Source: Xanthobacter autotrophicus Py2
GTDB taxonomy: Bacteria; Pseudomonadota; Alphaproteobacteria; Rhizobiales; Xanthobacteraceae
Direction of reading: 5' to 3'
NCBI GenBank assembly: GCA_000017645.1
Contig: CP000781.1
Location: forward strand, 3,087,501-3,151,500
Length of the DNA: 64,000 bases
Position 1 is the first letter of the stretch. Every line of letters starts with the position of its first letter. The translations under genes were made by a program, and so were the position numbers. A model generated the notes under the pieces. It was not told the origin of the DNA and searched no databases. It worked only from the letters and a program-made list of their open reading frames with translations. This document shows, one piece after another, positions 17,689 to 27,007 of this stretch.

Positions 17689-20600
17689 TCACCACTGGTA
17701 GCGAACGCCACCCTTCGCGCTGCCGGCGACATAGCTCTCGCCGAACTTGATGTCGGCGTTGGTGAAGCCGTTCCAGCCGCTGTCCTTGGCGAAGTAGTTC
17801 AGGCCCAAGCCAACCTCGCCGAACAGCCCGTTGAAGCTGTCCACCGTGGTGAAGGGGACGCCGGGGTTGTAGATCGTGACCGCGTTGTCGCCGAGGAACT
17901 CGTACCACAGGCGACCGGTGAGGCTGGCCTCGATCCGGTAGGTGGCCGCGTCGTAGGCGGTGGCCCCGACCCGGGCGCCGATGGCACCCCGCAGGCTGTC
18001 GTTGTTTCCGAAGTCCACCAGCGTACCGGGCACGATGCTGAGGTTCGAAATGTTGGTGTTCACGTAGCTGAGGGTGGCCAGGCCATCCACGAAGCCCGAG
18101 GTGCCCCACTTGTAGAAGCGGTAGCCGGTATCGACCACGAAGCCGTAGTTCTTGGCATCCGGGGACTGCCCGAAGTAGCCCGCCCCGACGAGGGTGGGAG
18201 CCTGGTAGTCCATGGACAGGAAGTCGGCCTTGAACAGGGCGTCGAGGAACCAGTTGTTGTTCAGGTAGGTGGCGTAGACGCCGACCGTGCCGCCCGTGTA
18301 GTTCGCCGTGGAGGGCGAGCCCGAGAAGTTGAGGTCGGAGGCCACGTAGCCGCCGAGGACACCGAACACCACCGCGTCGTTCGAGTTGAACACGCCTTCC
18401 TTGCCGAAGTCGGCGCCGGCCATGAACCCGTAGATGTTCTGGTTGTAGCCAGTGTCGAAGCCGTAGGCGCGGCCGTAGGCGGCGTAGTTGTCGGAGGCGT
18501 CACGCGAGCCCCAGCTGCCGATCACCTTGCCCCAGACACCGGGGGTGACGGAGGCCGGCGCACCGTTGACGGTCTTGATGCCTTCCTTGGTGACGAGGGT
18601 CGTGGTCGTGCCCTGCAGGTAGGTGCGCAGGTCGGCCTGGCGGTCGAGCCACACACCGGTGGTCTCCTGCCAGATGGCCTGGGCGCCGGTGACCAGCTTC
18701 GGTAGTTCGAACACTTCCTGGTCGGGCAGGCCGACGAGGTACTGGTCGTTGCCGATGGCAACGAGGTCGTAGAAGAACAGGCCCTTGTCGATCACGCCGC
18801 CGAACTTGGAGCTGTAGTTGGTCGAGGCCGAGGAGATCACGAAGCTCGCAGTCTCGCCGGGGGTGTTCTTGCCGTAGGTGACGCCGGTCGGGTCGACCAC
18901 GTCCACCACCTTGATGCCCGCGAGGTTCCAGGCGCCGGCACCGGTGTTGACGTCGTGGATCACCAGCTGGGTCTGGCCGGGGGTGACGAGGCCGACGATG
19001 TCGTTCCCGTTCACGTCGCGGCCGCCCACCTGAAGGATGTCCGAGGTGGAGCCGGCGGCACCGACGAAGGTGTCGAGGCCCACCGCGCTGTTGCCGACGC
19101 CGTTGAACACGCCGCTCACGTAGGTCACGTCGCGGGCGCCGTTCCAGGCGATCTGGCCGGGGGCTTCGTCCCGAAGGTCGAGCAGGCCGGCGCCCACATA
19201 GGCGGCATCGCCGTTGTTGAAGGTCTCGAGGCTGTAGAAGGAGGTGGTCTCAGCCACGGCGCCCTGGAGCGCGGTGACGATCCGGCCCGGATTGTTGACC
19301 GTGTCGTTGCCGCCGCCGAAGTAGTTGTTGCCGACGGTGACCCAGGTGTTGGAGCTGAAGTTGTTGAAGATGTCGTCGTTGCCGGTGAGGCCGACGCGAC
19401 CGATGATGGTGCCGTAGTTGTTGATGGTGGTGGCGCCGACGTCGGTGTCGATGACGATGTCGCTGGCGGCGGTGATGAGGTCGCCGTTGAAGAAGGACCA
19501 GGAGGCGACGGTGCTGTTCGCCCCCACGGTGATGTTGGTGGCATCGTCGCTGCGCACCGAGATCACCGCGTTGGACCAGCTCTTGCCGGAGCCGGACACG
19601 ATGTTGTTCTCGCCGATGCTGATCGTGGCGATGTCGGCGTCCGAGATGCGGATCGCGTTGCCGGCGCCGTTCTGGTCGGCGTCGCCGATGATCTGGACAT
19701 AGGAGCCGGTGGTGACGTTGACGTTGTCCCAGCCGTGGGCGTGGATCGCGTCGTCGCCAGCGGAGATCACGGTCGGCTGGATCGAGGTTCCGCCGAGCAC
19801 GTTGACGTAGATATCGCCGGCCCCGAAGGAGCGGTTGGACACCCGGATGCCGTCGTCGACAGCCACCACGGCGCTGGTGGCGCCGATGGTGACAGTCAGA
19901 TCGCCCGACCCACCGAACTTGTTCGCGACGATGCCGTCATCAAGGGCCTGGACCAGGCTGTTGGTGCCGGTGGTGACGTTGGTCGCCCCCGTGGTGAACA
20001 GCGAGGTGACGTTGATGCCGTCATTGCCGGCCAGGATGGCGGAGTTCTCGCCGGTGGTGACGCTGTTGTCGCCGGTGCCGAACAGGTGGGCCGAGGTGAT
20101 GCCGTTGGTCTGGGCGAAGATGATGCTGTTGAGGCCGGTGGTGACGGAGAGGTTGCCGTCGCCGAAGGCCTTGCCGGCGACGATGCCGGCGAACACCGGT
20201 GCGGTGGTGTCGACGAAGGGGTTCGAGCCGATGGTCGAGCCTTCGCCGGTGGTGACGACCACGTTGCCGTCGCCGAAGGCCTGGCCGGCGGTGATGCCGA
20301 CGCCCGCGGTCAGGATCGAGCTGTTCTTGCCGGTCGTCACCGTCACGGCGTCGCCGCCCGCGGTCGCGCTGTCGCCGAACACCTTCAGGGCCACGATGCC
20401 GCCGAGGCCGGCCTTGATGGCGCTGCTCTCGCCGGTGGTCACGCTCACGTTGCCGTCGCCGAACGACTTGGAGGCGATGATGCCGATGTCGTCAGCGGTG
20501 ATGGTGGTGGAGGCGGCCTGCGCCACCGTCACGTTGCCGTCGCCGAAGAGGGCGTTGGCTTCGATGCCGTTGCCCAAGGCGCTGGTGATGTTGGCGTTGG

Positions 20601-23439
20601 CGTTCACCGCCACGTCGCCGTTGCCGCCCTTCAGGATGAAGATGCCGTTGTCGGTGGCATCGATGGCGGCGTTGTTGGTCACCGTGACGTTGCTGGTGGA
20701 GAAGGTGCCGCTGAGGACCTGGATGCCTTCGTCACCGGCAGTGATCGCCGCGTTGGTGGTGATATCGACGTTGCCGCCGCTCAGGTGGAAGACCGAGATG
20801 CCATCGTCGCCGGCATTGATGGTGCCGTTAGCGGTGGTGGTGATGGTGATCGGGGTGACGGACGACGCCGAAGTCCCGATGGCGCTCGCCGCGATGCCGT
20901 CGCCGCCGGTCGCAGCGCCAGAGAGGCCGCCGATGGCCGCGTCCACGTCAATGGTGGTGGCGCCGGAATCTCCGACCTTGAAGGTGGCGACACCGATGCC
21001 GTCGGACTGGATGGTCCCACCGGCATTGATGTTCACGTCCACCGCGCCGGTGCCGAGATTGCCGGCCAGGATGCCGATCCCGAGGGCCTGAACGTTGGCG
21101 TTCACATTGGCCTGGGCAAGGCCGGAACCGAAGGTCACGGCCGCGCCGCCGATGATCGGCGGGTCGATCACGGCATTGACGTTCAGCACGGCGCTGCCGG
21201 TGCCGCCGGCGAAGGCAGCCGCGCCGAACAGGCCGTCGGCCGAGATCTTCTGATCGACGTTCACCGTGGTGTCGCCACCGGTGTTGAAGGCGATGATGCC
21301 CGAGCCGCCCGCGTCGATCTCGGCCTTGTTGGTCACCGTCACGGTGCCGCCATCGCCGACGATGCCGGCCACGATGCCCTGGGAGCCGGCCGTGATCTTG
21401 GCGTTGGTGGTCACGTCGAGCGTGCCCTTGTCGCCGAGGATGCCGGCGGCGATGCCCTGGGAGCCGGCGTTGATGAAGTCGTTGGTGACGACGGTGACCT
21501 TGCCGCGGTCTCCGGCGAGACCGGCAATGATGCCCTGGGAGCCGGCGGTGATGCCGGCGTTGGTGGTCACATCGACGATGAAGTCATCGCCGGACGCGCC
21601 GGCAAGGATGCCGAAGGTACCCGCGTTGATGACGCCGGCGGTGGTGGTCTCCACCTTCACCGAGCCGGTCTTGCCGGACGCGAGCGCCGTCACGCCGAAG
21701 CCGGTGACGTCGATGGTGTTGTCCACCTTCACGCTGGTGGTCGCGATATTGCTGGCATCGGCCGACGCAAGGATACCGGCCGCCGAGTTGTTGATGACGC
21801 CGTACTGCTCGACCGTGCTGGTGGCATTCTTGCCGCCGCCCTGCGCCGTGGCGAGGCCGGTGATGGCGACGCCCGCGCCGCCGCTCACCGGGCCGTAGGT
21901 GTCGATGGTGCTGGTGGCGTTGCCGAAGACGCTCTCGGTGGACGCGAAGATGCCGCCCAGGCCGCCGCTGGTGGTGCCCGCGGAGGTGATGCTGGTGGTG
22001 GTGGTCTGGTCGATGACGGACTTGACGCCGATGCCGACGCCGGAGGCGCTGCTGACGATGCCGTTGGTGTTGACCGTGACGTTGCCGCCGGCGCTGGTCT
22101 TGTTGATCGCGATGCCGGCGAGGCCGCCGGACACGGTGGTGCCGCCGGCGGTGTTCACGTCGACGTTGCCGGTGGCAGCGGAGTCACTGTTGATAAGGAC
22201 GCCGAAGCCGAGGGGGCCGCCGGTGGCCTGCGTGGCGCCGCCGAGCGTGACGTTCACGTCATCGCCGCCCTGCACCAGGTTCAGGCCGGCAAGGGCGCCG
22301 GAAAGGTTGGCGTTGCCGGTGGTGGAAACGGTGATGACCTCGTCGGCGGAGCCGTAGAGGCCGGAGCTCACCAGCGGCAGGGTGCCCTTCGCCGTGCCGG
22401 AGAAGTTGGTGACGGTGAGGTCGCCGTTGTCGGTGGTGAGGGCGAGGCCGGCGACGCCGCCGGTCGCCGAGCCGGAGAAGTTCTTGACTTCGATGTCGCC
22501 CTGGGCGGTCTGGGCCAGGATGCCCGCGCCCAGCGTGCCCGTCGCGGTGCCCTGGAAATTGTTCACCTTGATATTGCCGACGACGCTGGCCGACAGGTCG
22601 AGGCCGTTCACGAGGCCGGTCACCTGGGCGTTGGCGCCGAAATTGTTGGCGGTGATGTTGCCGCTCTTCGTCTGCGCCTGGATGCCGTCGTACAGCAGGC
22701 CGGTCGAAGTGCCGGTGAAGCCGGACAGGTTGATGTTGCCGACCTTGGTGGAGACATTGATGCCCGTGACGCCGCCCTGGGCCGAGCTGGCGAAATTCTT
22801 GACGCTGATGTCGCCGAGATCGCTCTCAAGCTTCATGCCGTTGACAAGGCCGGAAATATAGGGTGCGGAACCCGAAGCCGGCGCGGTGAAGTTGTCCGCG
22901 GTGATGTCGCCGCCTGCCGTAGCGGAGATGCCATCGCCCAGCACGCCGGTGGCCTTGCCCTTGAAGCCGGTGAGGTCGATCTGGTCGTCGGCCACGATGA
23001 CGAGGCCGTTGACGCCGCCCGAAGTCGTGCTCGAGAAATTCGTGATGGTCACGTCACCGTTCGTGGCGGTGTACGACATGCCGTTCAGCAAGCCGGCGGA
23101 GGTGGTCGTCCCCGAGGTATTGACGATGATGTTGTTGTCGGCCGTACCGACAATGCCAAAGCCGCCGACGTTCGCGCCGTTGGTCAGGTTGACCGTGAGG
23201 TTGTTGCCGGCGGTGCCGATGACGCCGACGCCGTTGGCCGAGTTGCAGTTCAGCGTGGCATTGCCGAACAGGTTGATCGCGTTGTTGCAAGCCGCTTCAG
23301 CCGCGGTCGGCACCAGGAGTGCGCCCACGGCGAGTGCCGGAACCAGCGCCGAGCTGAGGAGAAGGGCGCGGGTGCGCCGGTGGCGCAGGGAGAGCTCCCC
23401 AGAAGCGCCCGAAAGGATGGTGCCGCCCGTATTGGCCAT
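17689..23439 (-). CDS. Large repeat-rich autotransporter (type Va secretion) with C-terminal beta-barrel
   Basis: The 1916-residue protein should carry its own passenger across the outer membrane. From the ATG at 23439 (GGGGG upstream) it has an extended basic, then hydrophobic signal peptide ending near AEAACNN (about residue 50). A long passenger follows to about 1630, made of degenerate Gly/Asn/Thr/Val/Asp-rich beta-helix repeats. The first part has NITVNNF-type units about 30 residues apart; the later part has FGDGNV-VTTGENS units about 35 apart. The last 280 residues are a barrel (GVWGKVIGSWGS, GFMAGADFG, GGYVASDLNFSG) and end in the aromatic KGGVRYQW. Adhesin or surface-structure function is inference; no protease triad is seen. 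An AraC-type regulator is divergent, so the pair may be linked. Confidence 0.92.
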   Translation of the reverse strand: MANTGGTILSGASGELSLRHRRTRALLLSSALVPALAVGALLVPTAAEAACNNAINLFGNATLNCNSANGVGVIGTAGNNLTVNLTNGANVGGFGIVGTADNNIIVNTSGTTTSAGLLNGMSYTATNGDVTITNFSSTTSGGVNGLVIVADDQIDLTGFKGKATGVLGDGISATAGGDITADNFTAPASGSAPYISGLVNGMKLESDLGDISVKNFASSAQGGVTGINVSTKVGNINLSGFTGTSTGLLYDGIQAQTKSGNITANNFGANAQVTGLVNGLDLSASVVGNIKVNNFQGTATGTLGAGILAQTAQGDIEVKNFSGSATGGVAGLALTTDNGDLTVTNFSGTAKGTLPLVSSGLYGSADEVITVSTTGNANLSGALAGLNLVQGGDDVNVTLGGATQATGGPLGFGVLINSDSAATGNVDVNTAGGTTVSGGLAGIAINKTSAGGNVTVNTNGIVSSASGVGIGVKSVIDQTTTTSITSAGTTSGGLGGIFASTESVFGNATSTIDTYGPVSGGAGVAITGLATAQGGGKNATSTVEQYGVINNSAAGILASADASNIATTSVKVDNTIDVTGFGVTALASGKTGSVKVETTTAGVINAGTFGILAGASGDDFIVDVTTNAGITAGSQGIIAGLAGDRGKVTVVTNDFINAGSQGIAAGILGDKGTLDVTTNAKITAGSQGIVAGIVGDGGTVTVTNKAEIDAGGSGIIAFNTGGDTTVNVDQKISADGLFGAAAFAGGTGSAVLNVNAVIDPPIIGGAAVTFGSGLAQANVNANVQALGIGILAGNLGTGAVDVNINAGGTIQSDGIGVATFKVGDSGATTIDVDAAIGGLSGAATGGDGIAASAIGTSASSVTPITITTTANGTINAGDDGISVFHLSGGNVDITTNAAITAGDEGIQVLSGTFSTSNVTVTNNAAIDATDNGIFILKGGNGDVAVNANANITSALGNGIEANALFGDGNVTVAQAASTTITADDIGIIASKSFGDGNVSVTTGESSAIKAGLGGIVALKVFGDSATAGGDAVTVTTGKNSSILTAGVGITAGQAFGDGNVVVTTGEGSTIGSNPFVDTTAPVFAGIVAGKAFGDGNLSVTTGLNSIIFAQTNGITSAHLFGTGDNSVTTGENSAILAGNDGINVTSLFTTGATNVTTGTNSLVQALDDGIVANKFGGSGDLTVTIGATSAVVAVDDGIRVSNRSFGAGDIYVNVLGGTSIQPTVISAGDDAIHAHGWDNVNVTTGSYVQIIGDADQNGAGNAIRISDADIATISIGENNIVSGSGKSWSNAVISVRSDDATNITVGANSTVASWSFFNGDLITAASDIVIDTDVGATTINNYGTIIGRVGLTGNDDIFNNFSSNTWVTVGNNYFGGGNDTVNNPGRIVTALQGAVAETTSFYSLETFNNGDAAYVGAGLLDLRDEAPGQIAWNGARDVTYVSGVFNGVGNSAVGLDTFVGAAGSTSDILQVGGRDVNGNDIVGLVTPGQTQLVIHDVNTGAGAWNLAGIKVVDVVDPTGVTYGKNTPGETASFVISSASTNYSSKFGGVIDKGLFFYDLVAIGNDQYLVGLPDQEVFELPKLVTGAQAIWQETTGVWLDRQADLRTYLQGTTTTLVTKEGIKTVNGAPASVTPGVWGKVIGSWGSRDASDNYAAYGRAYGFDTGYNQNIYGFMAGADFGKEGVFNSNDAVVFGVLGGYVASDLNFSGSPSTANYTGGTVGVYATYLNNNWFLDALFKADFLSMDYQAPTLVGAGYFGQSPDAKNYGFVVDTGYRFYKWGTSGFVDGLATLSYVNTNISNLSIVPGTLVDFGNNDSLRGAIGARVGATAYDAATYRIEASLTGRLWYEFLGDNAVTIYNPGVPFTTVDSFNGLFGEVGLGLNYFAKDSGWNGFTNADIKFGESYVAGSAKGGVRYQW

Positions 23440-23853
23440 CTGAACCCCCAGTAATCGGCCGGTGCCCTGAACCAGCCGGAAAAACATTGCTTCGGTCGCG
23501 TTGCGGCGCTTTGACCACGATGCGACCCTTGGATGCCGATGCGCTTAGGGCACCATGCAACTCCTGCGAACTTATCCAGCGTACGCAATCGCCGCTCCGC
23601 AGTCAGCGACTCATTGCTACTCAAAATGCGAACTTGTTCATATTCGTCGGGTGTGTTGCAGTTTTGCACGAAACGGCAAATATAATTGCTATTACAAAAT
23701 GATAAGTCGGGTTTTCGGACGCCATTCCAGCGCATGATACCTTGGGGCAGTTTCGCTGACGCAAGTTAAAGGGAGGTAATAAAATACCACTATTTGCATT
23801 TACACTCTATTTGTATTGTTCTCCGCTGCGGCATGGGGAGCGGCCGCCGGGTC
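23440..23853. promoter_or_regulatory. AT-richer divergent intergenic region between autotransporter and AraC gene
   Basis: This 400-bp stretch is markedly AT-richer than its surroundings. It contains a 9-bp direct repeat TGCGAACTT at 23565-23573 and 23627-23635, spaced 62 bp (near six helical turns). Both divergent genes must be transcribed from here. No promoter hexamers are called with confidence. Confidence 0.45.
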
Positions 23854-24807
23854 ATGAACAGCACAACCAAAGCGGGAAAGCACAACAACATAAGTATTGG
23901 TGAAAATGCGGTGCAGAATATTGCGCTCGCATTCCCTTTAGTTGCCTTGGGAGGCGCTGGTCTCAACACGGATGGTGAACAATCCAAGGAGGAAACGGCT
24001 TCCCCGTTCCAGGCCACGGCCCTGCATACAGTTGCGATTATTGGCGGAAAGGCGGAGGTTTCCGGCAATTTTCACGTCGCCTCGTCGCCGGAGCCGGGGG
24101 TTTTCATCGGCAGGTGTTTCGAATCTGCCACGGTGCGTATCGATGACATGCAACCGGTCGCCATCGAGGCCGGCCGGGCCTTCCTCGGGGTGGTCGCGCG
24201 GGAGGCCGAGCTGCAGTACGCGGCCGGCGAGGTGACCCTGGTGCTGCTCCCGCGCCAGGTGCTGAAGCTCGCCGACGCGCTCAAGGCGGTGCCGTTCGGG
24301 GTTTCGGCCGGGCCCGACCCGGCGCTGGATATCCTGGTCTCGCACGCCGCGGGGCTTCTTGGCCGCACGCTGCCGCCCGCCCTGGCCCTGTTCTGCGAAA
24401 GCGCGCTGCTCGGCCTCCTCGCCTTCGCCGCCGGACCCGGCGGCAGCGCCCCTGCGCGCGGGCCGGACGGCCGGGATGCGCTCTACCAGGAGATCCTGCT
24501 CGACATCGCCGCCAATTGCAGCCGGCACGATTTCGGCGTGTCGCAGGTGGCGCAGCGCCACAAGATCAATGTGCGCACCCTGCAGAAGATGTTCCAGCAG
24601 CACGGTGTGACCCTGAAGGAACACCTCACCTGGTCGCGCCTGCAACTCGCCCGCAGCGCCCTGGCCGATCCCGCCAACGCGGGCAAGAAGGTGTCCGACA
24701 TCGCGTTCGAGGCCGGCTTCAACGACATCGCCACCTTCAACCGGCTGTTCCGCAGAAGCTTCGGGCGCACGCCCTCGTCCCTGCGCCAGCGCGACGGCGG
24801 GTCGTGA
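23854..24807 (+). CDS. AraC-family transcriptional regulator
   Basis: The protein of about 317 residues has an unassigned N-terminal ligand/dimerisation half and a C-terminal AraC double helix-turn-helix over roughly the last 100 residues. The motifs are VSQVAQRHKINVRTLQKMF, then VSDIAFEAGFNDIATFNRLFRRSFGRTPS. It is divergent from the autotransporter and is the obvious candidate regulator for it; that link is inference from position. I chose the ATG at 23854. The frame stays open to a TTG at 23794 and an ATG at 23833, but neither has a well-placed ribosome site. The first 30 codons have lower GC than the rest. Confidence 0.88.
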   Translation: MNSTTKAGKHNNISIGENAVQNIALAFPLVALGGAGLNTDGEQSKEETASPFQATALHTVAIIGGKAEVSGNFHVASSPEPGVFIGRCFESATVRIDDMQPVAIEAGRAFLGVVAREAELQYAAGEVTLVLLPRQVLKLADALKAVPFGVSAGPDPALDILVSHAAGLLGRTLPPALALFCESALLGLLAFAAGPGGSAPARGPDGRDALYQEILLDIAANCSRHDFGVSQVAQRHKINVRTLQKMFQQHGVTLKEHLTWSRLQLARSALADPANAGKKVSDIAFEAGFNDIATFNRLFRRSFGRTPSSLRQRDGGS

Positions 24808-25018
24808 CCGGGGGCCGTTCCAGGGCGTTGCGGGTGGGGTGTCGGCGCCGCCTCCACCGGGACGCGATGGCCCGCTGACCGGGCGCGGCCCCGGTGGCCG
24901 GGTCGCAGCTCACGGCAGTCTCGCCCGAGGCGGCGCCCTGCCAGGCGCCTTGGATGACGGAGTGCGTCCGCATGGCGGTGACGGGTTCGTGCCCGGTCCT
25001 CCCCGCCGTTGGCCGGCT

Positions 25019-26737
25019 TCAAGTCGCGCCCTGGCCGGCCTTCAGCGCGGCCTCGCGCAGGCCGGTGAGGGTGGCGGACGGCGTGATGGCTTCGGGATCG
25101 ATGACCAGCTCCAGCAACGCCGGCTTGTTCCGGTCCGCCGCGAAGGCGCGGGCGCGATTAAATGCCTCGGCGAAGGCCGCCGTCTCCTCCACCCGCTCGC
25201 CAAAGGCGCCATAGGCCCGCGCCAGGGCAGGAAAGTCGGGGTTCTCCAGCGTGGTGGCGAACACCCGGCCGGGATATTCCCTCTCCTGGTGCATGCGGAT
25301 GGAGCCATAGATGCCGTTGTTCACCAGCAGCACCACCACGCCGGCGCCGTACTGGCAGCCGGTGGCCAGTTCCTGCCCGCTCATCTGGAAGCAGCCGTCG
25401 CCGGCAAAGCAGATCACGTCCCGTGCCGGCTGGTGCAGCTTGGCGGCGATGGCGGCCGGCAGGCCGTAGCCCATGGCGCCGGAGGTGGGAGCAAGCTGGG
25501 TGCGGAAGCCGCCGTAGCGGTGGAACCTGTGCACCCAGATGGCGTAGTTGCCGGCGCCGTTGGTGAGGATGGCATCCCTGGGCAGGCTCTCGCGCAGGTG
25601 CACCATCACCGCGCCGAGATCGAGCCGGCCCGGCATGGCGCCGGGGGTCTGGTCGGCGAGATAGTCGGCGCGGGCGGCCTTCACGGCGGCGCTCCACGGC
25701 GCGTGCCAGCCGGCGGCGCCCCTGGGCTTCAGCGCGGCGGCAGCGGCGGCGAACTCGGGCATGCCGGCGTTGATGGGAAGGTCCGCCTGATAGACCCGGC
25801 CCAGTTCCAGCGGGTCGGCATGGACATGGACGAAGCGCTGCGCCGGGCGCGGCAGCTCGAACAGGGTGTAGCCGGCGGTGGTGGTCTCGCCGAGGCGGGG
25901 GCCGATAGCGACGATCAGGTCGGCAGCGCGGATGCGGGCCACCAGCTTGGGGTTCGGCCCGAGCCCCGCATGGCCCACATAATTGGGGTGGTGGTTGTCG
26001 AGGATGTCCTGGCGGCGGAAGGCCGCCGCCACCGGCAGGTCGAAGTCCTCCACGAAATGCTGGAAGTCGCGGCAGGCCCTGGCGCTCCATCCGCCGCCGC
26101 CGACGATGACGAGGGGCCGTTCGCTGGCCTCCAGCATGGCGGTGAGGCGGTTAAGGTCGTCCGCACCGGGATGGGCGGCGATGCGCTTGTACGCCTGCGC
26201 GTCCGCCACCTGCGCCGAGGCGCCCAGCACGTCCTCGGGCAGGGCCACCACCACCGGGCCGGGGCGGCCGGAAACCGCCACATGGAAGGCACGGGAGACC
26301 AGCTCGGGCAGGCGCTCCGGCCGGTCCACCTCCACCACCCACTTGGCCATGCCGCCGAACATGGCGGGATAATCCACCTCCTGCCACGCCTCGCGGCCGC
26401 GGATGGCGGTGTCCACCTGCCCGATGAAGAGGATGAGCGGGGTGGAATCCTGCGCGGCGGTGTGGATGCCGATGGCGGCATGGCTTGCGCCCGGCCCGCG
26501 CGTGACGAAGCAGATGCCGGGCCGTCCGGTGAGCTTGCCGTAGGCCTCCGCCATGTTGGCCGCCGCGGCCTCGTGGCGGGTCACGATGGTCCGGATGCGG
26601 CCGGTGGCCCCCGCGAGGGCGTCGATGGCGGGCAGGAAGCTCTCGCCGGGCAGGCAATAGACCGTGTCGACGCCATGGATCTTCAGCGCGTCCACCAGGA
26701 TCTCGCCGCCGGAGCGGATGTTCGCGGAATGCTGCAT
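25019..26737 (-). CDS. Thiamine-diphosphate-dependent enzyme (acetolactate-synthase-like)
   Basis: The 572-residue protein has the three-domain plan of the ThDP decarboxylase/ligase family. An N-terminal PYR domain contains the cofactor-activating Glu (VTRHEAAAANMAEAYG), then comes a central domain, then a C-terminal PP domain with the GDGCFQMSGQEL...VNNGIYG metal/ThDP motif. It resembles the large family annotated as acetolactate synthase large-subunit-like; no regulatory small subunit is adjacent. It could equally be a glyoxylate carboligase, benzoylformate decarboxylase or sulfoacetaldehyde-type enzyme, and its substrate cannot be read. The ATG at 26737 fits the family N-terminus (GGEILVDALKIHGVD); the frame is open for another 48 codons upstream. 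It stands alone on this strand. Confidence 0.85.
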   Translation of the reverse strand: MQHSANIRSGGEILVDALKIHGVDTVYCLPGESFLPAIDALAGATGRIRTIVTRHEAAAANMAEAYGKLTGRPGICFVTRGPGASHAAIGIHTAAQDSTPLILFIGQVDTAIRGREAWQEVDYPAMFGGMAKWVVEVDRPERLPELVSRAFHVAVSGRPGPVVVALPEDVLGASAQVADAQAYKRIAAHPGADDLNRLTAMLEASERPLVIVGGGGWSARACRDFQHFVEDFDLPVAAAFRRQDILDNHHPNYVGHAGLGPNPKLVARIRAADLIVAIGPRLGETTTAGYTLFELPRPAQRFVHVHADPLELGRVYQADLPINAGMPEFAAAAAALKPRGAAGWHAPWSAAVKAARADYLADQTPGAMPGRLDLGAVMVHLRESLPRDAILTNGAGNYAIWVHRFHRYGGFRTQLAPTSGAMGYGLPAAIAAKLHQPARDVICFAGDGCFQMSGQELATGCQYGAGVVVLLVNNGIYGSIRMHQEREYPGRVFATTLENPDFPALARAYGAFGERVEETAAFAEAFNRARAFAADRNKPALLELVIDPEAITPSATLTGLREAALKAGQGAT

Positions 26738-27007
26738 TGTCTGGCCCGTGCAGGGAAGGGAGGGCCTGCTCCGGATGAGGGACACCGGCGCAGGCTTCAA
26801 CTTTAGCGGAAATTGCCCTTGGTCTCCGGCACCATGCGCGTGCCCCTGAGGTCGAGCCGGCGTCGGGTTGGCCCGCGACACGGGCGTGGGCCTTCCGCCA
26901 ATGGCGAAGTCACCAAGGAAGCCACCAGGACGGTGCGGCGCTCCAGCGCTCTCATGGAATCTGCGGCGGGGCGCCTCACGCCAAGGCTTTACCGGCGTGA
27001 GTGGTCT

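Noticed and set aside
18955-23454. A 1499-codon plus-strand frame opposite the autotransporter
   Set aside because: Its sequence is the antisense of repeat codons (runs of G, D, A, V) with no ribosome site; the minus strand has signal peptide and beta-barrel.
25150-25180. TAAAT followed 17 nt later by CGT inside the thiamine-diphosphate enzyme gene
   Set aside because: The spacing is 17 rather than 16, it lies in coding sequence, and it points at no iron gene.
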